DNA from: an uncultured Acidobacteriia bacterium
GTDB lineage: Bacteria > Acidobacteriota > Terriglobia > Bryobacterales > Bryobacteraceae
DNA length: 37,026 nucleotides
Assembly: GCA_903825445.1 (NCBI GenBank)
Contig: CAIKAS010000141.1
Span: forward strand, 1-37,026
Direction of reading: 5' to 3'
The notes under the pieces are model-generated. The model was not told the origin of the DNA. It made no database searches and worked only from the letters and a program-made list of their open reading frames with translations. Positions 1 to 6,370 of the stretch are shown piece after piece. How positions within the stretch are numbered: position 1 is the stretch's first letter; the number at the start of each line of letters is the position of its first letter. The translations under genes were made by a program, and so were the position numbers.

Positions 1-255
1 GACCGTGTCGCCTTCGCGGAAACGGATTTCGGCGATGCGTCCCGAGACCTTCGGGGCGATGGCGGAATCGTCACCTTCGATACGGCCGCTGAGCTGCACA
101 ACGCCTTCGGGCAGCGGCACGGGCTGTAGGTAATTCTTCCAGACGAAGTAGCCGACACCCGCGAGGATCAGCAGGATGATGAGCGGCTTAGGAGGTCCCC
201 CGCGTTTTTTCGGAAGTGGCGCCGGCGCGGCGGGAGTTGCTACTGGTTCACTCAT
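1..255 (-). CDS. HlyD-family membrane fusion protein (YbhG-like), N-terminal part
   Basis: Only the first 85 codons lie in the window; the gene runs off the left edge. The protein starts with a Pro/Ala/Lys-rich cytoplasmic stretch, has one membrane segment at about residues 23-39 (LIILLILAGVGYFVW), and then enters a periplasmic region. The sequence VVQLSGRIEGDDSAIAPKVS and the following GRIAEIRFREGDTV is the typical first half of a biotinyl-lipoyl-like domain of HlyD/EmrA/YbhG adaptors. Such proteins link an inner-membrane ABC, MFS or RND pump to an outer-membrane channel. The ATG overlaps the stop of the upstream CecR-like gene (8 bp shared), so the two are translationally coupled. In enterobacteria the cecR-ybhGFSR operon has the same order, so ABC exporter genes are expected beyond the edge. 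That extension is inference. Confidence 0.85.
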   Translation of the reverse strand, partial: MSEPVATPAAPAPLPKKRGGPPKPLIILLILAGVGYFVWKNYLQPVPLPEGVVQLSGRIEGDDSAIAPKVSGRIAEIRFREGDTV

Positions 256-922
256 GTGAATTCTTTTCCTTCAGTTGTTTGATTGCGTACAGAGAGAAAT
301 CGCCTATGTGAGTGGCGATGGTGTCGAGACGTTCGGAAGTCATTTTGAGATCGGGCCAGAGCAGGCCGATCACCGGGCCGGCATGCGCATAGTGGACCAC
401 CTGGCCGATGATGCTGTGGGCGCACATGCGCGTGAGATCGTGATCCGGCGGCTTGCCGAGCAGACGCGACAGGATCTCGCGCATGGCGTTGTAGTTCGGA
501 CCGATGATTTCTTCCACCACGCGTGGCAACGCTTCGGTAGGCTGCGCCAATTCATGCAGCATGATGCGGAAGTGACACGCCGGACCAGTGGACTGGTTCT
601 GCATGCGGCGCAACATGGCGGAAATCATAAGGCGAAGGGCTTCCTCCGGGGTGGCGGCGCGCAGAGCGGCTTCGCGGGGTTCAGGCATCCCGGCGGCGCC
701 CATTGAATGTCGCAGAACCGCCAGGTAGAGGCCCGCCTTGTCGCGGAAGTGGTAATTGACGGCGGCGACGTTGGCATTGGCTCGGGTGCAGATATCGCGG
801 ATTGTGGCCGCCTGGAAGCCGTGTTCGGCAAAAACGAGGCGGGCAGCGTCGATGAGGCGGGCGCGCGTAGGGTCGGGGTGATCGGTCGGGGTTGGCGTGG
901 GGACGTAGGGGGTGGTCGCCAT
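248..922 (-). CDS. TetR-family transcriptional regulator, CecR (DUF1956) type
   Basis: This is a 224-residue TetR-like repressor. The N-terminal helix-turn-helix is clear (RARLIDAARLVFAEHGFQAA, then TIRDICTRANANVAAVNYHF and RDKAGLY, about residues 17-66). The 'NVAAVNYHF' recognition helix and the C-terminal half resemble CecR/YbiH, which controls an efflux operon in E. coli. The open frame extends upstream to 1189, but that extension is low-complexity and crosses the promoter, so the ATG at 922 is chosen. The gene overlaps the downstream HlyD-type gene by 8 bp, so it probably represses its own efflux operon. A perfect 16-bp palindrome sits in its promoter. The ligand is unknown. Confidence in the family is high and in the CecR subtype moderate. 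Confidence 0.9.
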   Translation of the reverse strand: MATTPYVPTPTPTDHPDPTRARLIDAARLVFAEHGFQAATIRDICTRANANVAAVNYHFRDKAGLYLAVLRHSMGAAGMPEPREAALRAATPEEALRLMISAMLRRMQNQSTGPACHFRIMLHELAQPTEALPRVVEEIIGPNYNAMREILSRLLGKPPDHDLTRMCAHSIIGQVVHYAHAGPVIGLLWPDLKMTSERLDTIATHIGDFSLYAIKQLKEKNSHE

Positions 923-935
923 ATTTAAACACAAG

Positions 936-963
936 ATTAAAACAATTGTTTTACTTCTGTCAA
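936..963 (-). promoter_or_regulatory. Sigma70-type promoter of the cecR-like/efflux operon
   Basis: Read on the minus strand, TTGACA (963-958) is followed after 16 nt by TTTAAT (941-936). The -35 is a perfect match and the -10 a good one. Transcription would start near 929, giving a leader of only about 7 nt before the ATG at 922, and no Shine-Dalgarno sequence is visible. Confidence 0.7.
938..953. promoter_or_regulatory. Palindromic operator candidate for the TetR/CecR-like repressor
   Basis: TAAAACAATTGTTTTA is a perfect 16-bp palindrome lying in the spacer and overlapping the -10 of the regulator's promoter. TetR repressors bind such palindromes as dimers and block RNA polymerase, so this is the natural autoregulatory site. 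The palindrome and its position are seen; binding is inferred. Confidence 0.7.
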
Positions 964-1032
964 GGGGCTGCAAAGAAGGCTGCGGGGATTCATGAAATGG
1001 TACAGTGAGCCTGGACGCATGGTGATCCGGAT

Positions 1033-1956
1033 GTGAACGACTCTCCGCCCGACCAAGAACCTCACCCACGGCGCCGCGATGGGGCCTCGCGGCACAGTTC
1101 GTTGTGTTTGGGGCTTCATCTTCTGCTTCCTTGTCTCTTGCTTCTCCTTGTTCGCACCGCCCACGCGGTAGAACTGAAACCGGAGACAACCGCCGTCTTC
1201 GACTACTACGTAAAGTCCGTGGAGGCGCGCATGGACGACGATTTACAGCAGGATCGCTTCTTGGCTATCGATCGGCTTTCCGATTCGCGACGCGCAGATG
1301 CCTATGCTCAGCTGCGCATGGGTCAGGCGTGGATCCAGTCGGTCCCAATCCGCGAAAATGGTCACACGGTTTCGGTCCCTGCAGGTCTGATCCATCATTG
1401 GGTGGGCGCGGTATTCGTGAACGGAGCAAGCCTGGCAGACGTACTTGCAATACTGCACGATTACGACCACCACAAGGAAATCTACCGGCCGAGAATGCGG
1501 CAGTCGAAACTGGTTGGGCAGACCGGAGACGAATCTAAAGTTCGGCTTCAGTTGTACAACAAGTCCGTGGTCACCGTGTTTCTGAACGCCGATTTCGATG
1601 TGACCGATTCGCAGTATGGCGAATTGCGACATCAGATCGCACTCCGATCGACTCGCATCGCCGAGGTGTCAAATGCGGAGACCGCCAGTGAGAGCGAACT
1701 TCCAGTGGGGAACGACCACGGATATCTATGGCGCTTCCGCAGCTACTGGCGGCTGGAAGAGAAGGACGGCGGAGTCTACCTGCAGAATGAGTCGCTGGCA
1801 CTGACGCGAAGCCTGCCGGGGTTGTTCGCGTGGCTCTTCAATCCTTTCGTGAAAGATCTCCCGCGCGATATTCTGCTCCACCTGCTGACGGATACGCGGG
1901 ATGCTGTGGCTCGAAGGAGTACTGGAAGTACCGGCCTGTTGCGATCACTACAATGA
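1033..1956 (+). CDS. Exported protein of unknown function
   Basis: This protein of about 307 residues is not assigned to a known family. Translation from GTG at 1033 gives a charged N-terminus, a strong hydrophobic segment (about residues 25-42, rich in Leu) and AHA at about 43-45, which looks like a signal peptidase I site. The mature part has alternating strands and helices with Trp/Tyr-rich segments (YLWRFRSYWRLEEKDGGVYLQ) and could be a START/SRPBCC-like lipid-binding fold, but this is only an impression. The start is uncertain: no good Shine-Dalgarno precedes the GTG, and TTG codons nearer the hydrophobic segment could serve. It is divergent from the CecR-like regulator. TACAGT at 1001-1006 is a possible -10. 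Confidence 0.6.
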   Translation: MNDSPPDQEPHPRRRDGASRHSSLCLGLHLLLPCLLLLLVRTAHAVELKPETTAVFDYYVKSVEARMDDDLQQDRFLAIDRLSDSRRADAYAQLRMGQAWIQSVPIRENGHTVSVPAGLIHHWVGAVFVNGASLADVLAILHDYDHHKEIYRPRMRQSKLVGQTGDESKVRLQLYNKSVVTVFLNADFDVTDSQYGELRHQIALRSTRIAEVSNAETASESELPVGNDHGYLWRFRSYWRLEEKDGGVYLQNESLALTRSLPGLFAWLFNPFVKDLPRDILLHLLTDTRDAVARRSTGSTGLLRSLQ

Positions 1957-1969
1957 AGCGGGTTTACCA

Positions 1970-1998
1970 TTGACTCCCGTTTCGGCTCCCTGCATAAT
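1970..1998 (+). promoter_or_regulatory. Sigma70-type promoter of the PEP-CTERM gene
   Basis: TTGACT (1970-1975) and CATAAT (1993-1998) are separated by exactly 17 nt. Transcription would begin near 2005, which is the first possible ATG. That supports the second ATG at 2020 as the real start, with GGAG at 2007-2010 as its ribosome binding site. Confidence 0.75.
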
Positions 1999-2019
1999 CA
2001 GCCGATGGAGAGTAAATTC

Positions 2020-2709
2020 ATGCGTCATGGAATGATCGCGGTGGCGGCTGGAGCATTGGCCCTGTGGGGGAGTCAGATACAGGCAAGTCCCATCGACCCG
2101 CAGGGACCGGACTATCTCGACATCGGAACAGACGGCCTGTATCTCTCCGCACCCAACGGCCCGTGTTTCACCTTGGGGGCCAATACCGATTGTCTCGACA
2201 ACATCATTGTTGGCGCGACGAGCGGCGTCACCGATAGTTATGCGAGCGGGCCGGAACAGGATAGCTTTGCGGGGGCAATGACCGGCGAATTGTTCACGAA
2301 CGGCGTGGATCAGGGCGCATTCGAAATGGATGGCCTGGTGCAGTTACAGGACGACCGTACGGCGGCCGACGACTGGCTGGTCCCCTACGACTCGCAAATT
2401 ACAGAAATGGACCTTATGGCGGGGACGTGGGTTGATCCCGCGCTGGACGGACTTGTGGAGTTACGAATCGACCCGATCGAAGTGGGGACCGGCGAGACGA
2501 CGTTTTCTCCGGCAGGCGGGGGCACATTCAGTATCACAAGCTTTTTCGACGTTTTTACGGACCTCTCGCTCGATGGCGGCAACACATGGATACAGGCCCC
2601 TTCGGCTTCCGAGTTCGATCTCGCCGCGCCTGAACCAGGTTCGGCCGCGTTGATGCTGCTGGCTGTGGCTGGTCTGGCCGCACTGCGGAAGCGAATGCGC
2701 CACGCGTAA
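2020..2709 (+). CDS. PEP-CTERM sorting domain protein
   Basis: This secreted protein has 229 residues. It begins with a signal peptide (MRHGMIAVAAGALALWG, cleavage near QAS). It ends with a PEP-CTERM tripartite signal: PEP near residue 204, a hydrophobic stretch SAALMLLAVAGLAAL, and a basic tail RKRMRHA. Such proteins are exported by Sec and processed by exosortase at the inner membrane, often as exopolysaccharide-associated or surface proteins. The body is Gly/Asp-rich, probably beta-sheet, and has no recognisable catalytic motif. The start at 2020 is preferred over ATG 2005 because of the promoter and GGAG spacing. It is monocistronic. Two more PEP-CTERM genes occur in the window, but no exosortase gene does. 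Confidence 0.85.
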   Translation: MRHGMIAVAAGALALWGSQIQASPIDPQGPDYLDIGTDGLYLSAPNGPCFTLGANTDCLDNIIVGATSGVTDSYASGPEQDSFAGAMTGELFTNGVDQGAFEMDGLVQLQDDRTAADDWLVPYDSQITEMDLMAGTWVDPALDGLVELRIDPIEVGTGETTFSPAGGGTFSITSFFDVFTDLSLDGGNTWIQAPSASEFDLAAPEPGSAALMLLAVAGLAALRKRMRHA

Positions 2710-2724
2710 GGCAATCTCCCGCGA

Positions 2725-2751
2725 CTGGTTTGTGAGCGCCTGATAAACCAG
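2725..2751. repeat. Inverted repeat after the PEP-CTERM gene
   Basis: CTGGTTT (2725-2731) and AAACCAG (2745-2751) form perfect 7-bp arms around a 13-nt loop, 16 bp past the stop codon. There is no U-run, so it is at best a weak or factor-assisted terminator or a 3' stabilising hairpin. Confidence 0.35.
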
Positions 2752-2907
2752 CGTGTAGAACTTCTGCTGAATGTCAGTAGTGCTGGGCATGAGCTGGATC
2801 ATGAGCTCCAGCACGGAATGGCTCTGCACGTCCACGTGGTATTCGGTGCTACGCCCCGCCCCAGCCAAAAGCGCCTGTGCCAGCCATACCGCTTGCGCCG
2901 AAGCCAG

Positions 2908-3142
2908 CAAGCGGAAACGCCAGATCACCATTCGACTGGACACCGCGTCTGTAGATTACTTCAAGGAACTGGCGGCTCCGTTGGGTATGCCTTATCAAAA
3001 CCTGATCAACCTGTATCTGCGTGCGGAATTGCGCCGTGCAGAAAAGGCAGCCTGTGATTCAGTGGCCGCGTTGGAAGCAACCCAGCAGGATCGTGAGCGC
3101 GGGGAGTCGTTGAACCTCGGGGTCAGAACTGCGTCAGGCTAA
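2908..3142 (+). pseudogene. Remnant of a BrnA-like (CopG/RHH) antitoxin
   Basis: The segment KRQITIRLDTASVDYFKELA followed by APLGMPYQNLINLYLRAEL is a near-typical BrnA/CopG ribbon-helix-helix antitoxin core: a strand that contacts DNA, then two helices. The open frame reaches back to ATG 2771, but the upstream 45 residues (Cys/Ser/Trp-rich) do not resemble any antitoxin N-terminus, and no start codon lies near the conserved part. No partner BrnT toxin is visible. The 3' end overlaps the convergent VOC gene by 20 bp. I read it as a 5'-truncated antitoxin. A short functional protein from the 2771 ATG cannot be excluded. Confidence 0.55.
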
Positions 3143-3494
3143 GCGTGTTCCCATCCGGATCCTGAAACCAGGCGATGCGGGCGCCGGAGGGCGATTGCCA
3201 GATGCCGGCGTCATCCTGCGTCAAGCCCGGAAATCGCGTAAAGGTCACACCGACGGAGACGAGTGCTTTCACCGAAGCCGTGATATCGGGAACTTCCCAA
3301 CCAAGCACCGTATATTGCGCGGGATTGAGCTCGCGCACGTTGGTCACGCGCAGCATCGTGCCATTGGCGTCGAAGACGAGGGCGAACCGGTTTTCTTCCT
3401 GAAGCGTGAGGCCCAGTGTGTCGCGATAGAAGGACTTCGCGCGCGCAGCATCCAGGGTGCCCACGAAGGCCATAATTTTTGCGTTTTGGAGCAT
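3123..3494 (-). CDS. VOC (glyoxalase/bleomycin-resistance) family protein
   Basis: This single-domain VOC protein has 123 residues and consists of two beta-alpha-beta-beta-beta modules. FVGTLDAARAKSFYRDTLGL is the usual opening, and IAWFQDPDGNTLSLTQF the usual closing strand, where a Glu often acts as metal ligand (here Ser/Leu, so the site may be non-canonical). Family members include glyoxalases, dioxygenases and drug-binding proteins; the substrate cannot be told. The gene is divergent from another VOC gene, with 26 bp between the two start codons. A CATAAT hexamer ends 6 nt before its ATG, suggesting a leaderless transcript. It converges on the antitoxin remnant. Confidence 0.85.
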   Translation of the reverse strand: MLQNAKIMAFVGTLDAARAKSFYRDTLGLTLQEENRFALVFDANGTMLRVTNVRELNPAQYTVLGWEVPDITASVKALVSVGVTFTRFPGLTQDDAGIWQSPSGARIAWFQDPDGNTLSLTQF

Positions 3495-3500
3495 GAGTAC

Positions 3501-3506
3501 ATTATG
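3501..3506 (-). promoter_or_regulatory. -10 hexamer of the minus-strand VOC gene (leaderless type)
   Basis: Read on the minus strand, CATAAT is followed by 6 nt (gtactc) and then the ATG at 3494. Transcription would start at or next to the ATG. There is no room for a Shine-Dalgarno sequence. Confidence 0.45.
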
Positions 3507-3520
3507 GTGGAAAGAACGCT

Positions 3521-3895
3521 ATGAAGATTACTCCAGTGCTTGTAGTGGAAGAAATCGAACCCTGTCTCCCATTTTGGGTGGATCGCCTGGGCTTTCAGAA
3601 TGTGGCCGAGGTTCCGGAAGGCGACCGCATCGGTTTCGTGATGCTGGTACGCGACGACACGGAACTGATGATCCAGTCGGTTGCCAGCGTGCGGAAGGAC
3701 GAGCCCGCGTTCGCCCCAAATGGAGCTTCGCGCGTGGCGTCGCTGTTCATTGAGGTGGACGATTTCGAAGACACGCTGAAGCGGCTGCAAGGGTATCCGA
3801 TCGCCATGCCGGAGCGGACGACGTTTTACGGGATGCGGGAAATCGGCGTGGTCGAACCTGCCGGGAACATTGTCGTCTTTGCAGTACGAGCCTGA
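3521..3895 (+). CDS. VOC family protein (second of a divergent pair)
   Basis: This 124-residue single-domain VOC protein starts MKITPVLVVEEIEPCLPFWV, with the typical 'partner fold' of alternating strands and helices. The second module contains SLFIEVDDFEDTLKRLQGYP and the closing VVEPAGNIVVFAV. In that last strand the metal-ligand Glu common in the family is not obvious. GGAAAG lies about 9 nt before the ATG as ribosome binding site. It shares no close identity with the divergent VOC neighbour, so the pair is not a recent duplication. Function within the superfamily is unknown. Confidence 0.85.
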   Translation: MKITPVLVVEEIEPCLPFWVDRLGFQNVAEVPEGDRIGFVMLVRDDTELMIQSVASVRKDEPAFAPNGASRVASLFIEVDDFEDTLKRLQGYPIAMPERTTFYGMREIGVVEPAGNIVVFAVRA

Positions 3896-3904
3896 CGGAG
3901 CTAT

Positions 3905-4351
3905 TTAGACGCCAACCGAGATTTCGTTCGAAACGGCCAGTCCACCAGGAACACCGGCCGAGGCCTGAACACTGTAGTGCCCCTTGCGCATCTGGTAGAT
4001 CGAGCCAATCGGGATATCGGCCTCGATCGCTTCGCCCGGAGCCAGCACGATTTCCGCAGGTGCGGGCTGGCGCTCCGGCTTCGCCAATTCACCGCCGTAG
4101 GGAGTCAGCGCGACGGCGTGACCATCGCTGCCCACCACGGATACCTGATAGAAATTCAGCCAGCCACGTGTAGTGAGGCGCTGCGTTTCGGCGCTTCGAT
4201 TGTGAACGGCGGCAGAGACGGTAGCCAGTTCGTCGGGATCCTCTTTTCTCTTGAGTTCCAGGGACAGTGCCAAACCACCCACGGGTTCACCCCAGACGCG
4301 GCCAGCCACATCGACGACCTTTTTGGGGTCATCACGCACAGAAAGGCCCAT
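3905..4351 (-). CDS. Small protein of unknown function, beta-sandwich-like
   Basis: Translation from the ATG at 4351 gives 148 residues beginning MGLSVRDDPKKVVDVAGRVW. It has repeated short strands, Trp-Gly turns and a motif resembling intracellular-protein beta-sandwiches such as BsuPI-like domains (LATVSAAVHNRSAETQRL, then APGEAIEADIPIGSIYQM). No signal peptide or membrane segment is present with this start. The frame is open further upstream to 4537, but that part is Cys/Pro-rich, overlaps the promoter region of yceD and looks non-coding. No clear ribosome binding site is seen, so the start is uncertain. It is divergent from yceD and tail-to-tail with the VOC gene, 9 bp apart. Confidence 0.5.
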   Translation of the reverse strand: MGLSVRDDPKKVVDVAGRVWGEPVGGLALSLELKRKEDPDELATVSAAVHNRSAETQRLTTRGWLNFYQVSVVGSDGHAVALTPYGGELAKPERQPAPAEIVLAPGEAIEADIPIGSIYQMRKGHYSVQASAGVPGGLAVSNEISVGV

Positions 4352-4537
4352 TTTGGCCAGAAATGTCAGGAAACGTCTTATTAAGCCGATTGGAGTTCTC
4401 CCGGGAACGCACGTGACGGGCACCTTGCCGGCGCATAACGCAACCGGGCAGGGATCCTTCGTTACAATGATATCCGATGCCTGAACAGACCGTCCTGAAC
4501 CGGGCCAGACGACGGTATATGTTCGCTTGCGCGGCAT

Positions 4538-4545
4538 GCTACAAT
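4538..4545 (+). promoter_or_regulatory. Extended -10 element before yceD
   Basis: TGCTACAAT (TG at 4537-4538, hexamer TACAAT 4540-4545) lies 21 nt before the yceD ATG. No good -35 is visible; the TG extension may compensate. The same TGCTAnnnT pattern precedes three other genes in the window. Confidence 0.5.
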
Positions 4546-4566
4546 TGAGTTTTCCCGCCTATTGCC

Positions 4567-5109
4567 ATGTTACTCAGTATTAAGGAGATGGAAGTCCGCA
4601 AGATCGCGTTTGCGGAAACGTGGCAGCCTGGTGAGATCGATTTCGATCTCGACTCTGCTGGAGTTCGTCAGCTGGCTCCGTTAAGGGCCGAAGGCGAGGC
4701 GGAGTTGTTGCCGCATACTGGGGAAGAGGTCAGGGTCCACGGTAAGGTAGAGACTGTGCTCGGAACCGAGTGCGACCGCTGCCTGGGGCTGGCGAAGTTT
4801 CCGGTGGCTGCGGCGTTCGATCTTTTTTACAAGCCCGTCGATAAAAATGTGACGGCCGAGGAAGTGGCCATCGACGAGGGCGAGGCGGAGATGGGTTTTT
4901 ACGAGTTGCCTGGCCTCGTGCTGGAAGATATTTTGAGGGAGCAGTTGTTGTTGCAACTCCCGATGCAGCGTGTGTGCAGCGAAACGTGCAAGGGCATTTG
5001 CCCGGAGTGCGGCGTGAATCGCAATGAAGTGGAATGCGGGTGCGGTCTGGTCCGCGCACAATCCACCGACGAGCGCTGGAAGGCGCTGCAGAGTTTAAAA
5101 GTTCAGTAG
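4567..5109 (+). CDS. yceD: YceD family protein (DUF177)
   Basis: This 180-residue protein belongs to the DUF177/YceD family, whose members are needed for 23S rRNA accumulation and are almost always encoded just before rpmF. ECDRCLG at about residue 61-67 and the Cys-rich C-terminal part (CSETCKGICPECG, about residue 138-150, then ECGCG) are the family's metal-binding signature. MLLSIKEMEVRKI matches the family's N-terminus, so the first ATG is used even though AAGGAG lies just downstream of it. It is the first gene of a yceD-rpmF-plsX cluster, with a TGCTACAAT element upstream. Confidence 0.92.
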   Translation: MLLSIKEMEVRKIAFAETWQPGEIDFDLDSAGVRQLAPLRAEGEAELLPHTGEEVRVHGKVETVLGTECDRCLGLAKFPVAAAFDLFYKPVDKNVTAEEVAIDEGEAEMGFYELPGLVLEDILREQLLLQLPMQRVCSETCKGICPECGVNRNEVECGCGLVRAQSTDERWKALQSLKVQ

Positions 5110-5144
5110 TAAAAGTTTATTTTCAGGAAGCAAAGAGAAAAGCA

Positions 5145-5327
5145 ATGCCGAATCCGAAACGCAGACATTCCCACCAACGCACACAGACCCGCCGCGCTCA
5201 CGACGCTCTGAGCAAGCCGGCCGGTTCGGAGTGCCCGAATTGCCACGAACCGAAACAGCCGCACCGCGTCTGTCCGAAGTGCGGACAATACAAGGGCCGC
5301 GAAGTCATCGAAACTGCCGCGGAATAA
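5145..5327 (+). CDS. rpmF: Large ribosomal subunit protein bL32
   Basis: This 60-residue L32 starts MPNPKRRHSHQRTQTRRAHD, the standard basic N-terminus that enters the 50S subunit. Four cysteines (C30, C33, C43, C46) form a zinc ribbon, so this is the zinc-binding C+ form. The ATG at 5145 is fixed by homology; in-frame codons upstream belong to the end of yceD. It lies 35 bp after yceD and 30 bp before plsX. This order couples ribosome assembly to phospholipid synthesis in many bacteria. Confidence 0.97.
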   Translation: MPNPKRRHSHQRTQTRRAHDALSKPAGSECPNCHEPKQPHRVCPKCGQYKGREVIETAAE

Positions 5328-5357
5328 AGCGGCCTCAATACGCATTCTTCTGAACGA

Positions 5358-6365
5358 ATGGTAACCATTGCCGTAGATGCGATGGGGGGCGACAAGGCTC
5401 CGGGACCGGAAGTCGAAGGCGCAATCCATGCCGCGAAACAGTTCGGGCATCGTGTATTGCTCGTCGGCGATCGGGTAACGGTGCAGCAGGAACTGGATCT
5501 GCATCCGTCCGCCAAGAACCTGCCGATCGAAATCGTGCATGCGCCCGAGCGCATTACGATGCACGACCACGTCAAGGCTGCGCGCTCTAAACGCGAAAGT
5601 TCCATGCACGTTTGCGCGCGCCTGGTAGCTACGGGCAAGGCCGATGGTTTCATTTCGGCAGGCAACACCGGCGCGTGCATGGCGATTGCCAAGATGGTGC
5701 TGGGCAAGCTACCTGGCGTGGACCGCCCAGCGCTCTCCGGAGTTTTCCCCACGATTAAAGGCAGTCCCGTTGTAGTGCTTGATGTAGGTGCCAACGTGGA
5801 CTGTGAGCCCCAGATGCTGGCGCATTTCGGGCTGATGGGCGAGGTTTATTCGCGGCATGTGCTGAAGGTGAAACGACCGCGCGTCGGACTGCTTTCCATC
5901 GGCGAAGAAGAGCACAAAGGCAACACACTCACACGCGACACCACACCCCTTCTGAAAGTAATGGGGCTGCATTTCATCGGTAACGTGGAAGGCCGCGATC
6001 TGTTTTCCGGCGCCGCCGACGTCATCGTGTGCGATGGTTTTGTGGGCAACGTGGCGCTGAAGGTGAGTGAAGGCCTGGTGGACATGATCCGGCTGATGCT
6101 GCGGGAGTCGCTGGAGGCCACGCTTTCCGGGAAGATCGGCTATGCGCTGTCTCGCTCCGCCTACAAGGAATTCAAGAAGCGCGTGGATTATTCGGAATTT
6201 GGCGGCGCGCCGCTGCTGGGCGTGAAGGGCGTGTGCATCATCTGTCACGGCCGCTCCGACGGCAACGCGATCAAGAACGCTATACGGGTCTCAGCTGAGT
6301 TTTTCTCGAGCAAGGTCAACCAGCGCATTGAAGACGAATTGCGCGAATACGCAAAAGCGGGGTAG
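5358..6365 (+). CDS. plsX: Phosphate acyltransferase PlsX
   Basis: This 335-residue protein is PlsX, which makes acyl-phosphate from acyl-ACP for PlsY in membrane phospholipid synthesis and sits peripherally on the inner membrane. The start [20 protein letters not shown] is the invariant N-terminal motif. [34 protein letters not shown] and [15 protein letters not shown] are further family blocks in the expected order. Length is normal. It usually precedes fabH or fabD; here it is followed after 5 bp by a DsbD homologue, which is not the common order. Confidence 0.97.
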   Translation: MVTIAVDAMGGDKAPGPEVEGAIHAAKQFGHRVLLVGDRVTVQQELDLHPSAKNLPIEIVHAPERITMHDHVKAARSKRESSMHVCARLVATGKADGFISAGNTGACMAIAKMVLGKLPGVDRPALSGVFPTIKGSPVVVLDVGANVDCEPQMLAHFGLMGEVYSRHVLKVKRPRVGLLSIGEEEHKGNTLTRDTTPLLKVMGLHFIGNVEGRDLFSGAADVIVCDGFVGNVALKVSEGLVDMIRLMLRESLEATLSGKIGYALSRSAYKEFKKRVDYSEFGGAPLLGVKGVCIICHGRSDGNAIKNAIRVSAEFFSSKVNQRIEDELREYAKAG

Positions 6366-6370
6366 ATTCC

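Noticed and set aside
923-1189. N-terminal extension of the TetR gene by about 90 residues
   Set aside because: It covers the promoter and operator, is low in protein-like order, and family members start at the ATG at 922.
2461-2943. Complete minus-strand gene across the PEP-CTERM 3' end
   Set aside because: Only part of it (about 2712-2890) looks protein-like; both ends are antisense to recognised sequence.
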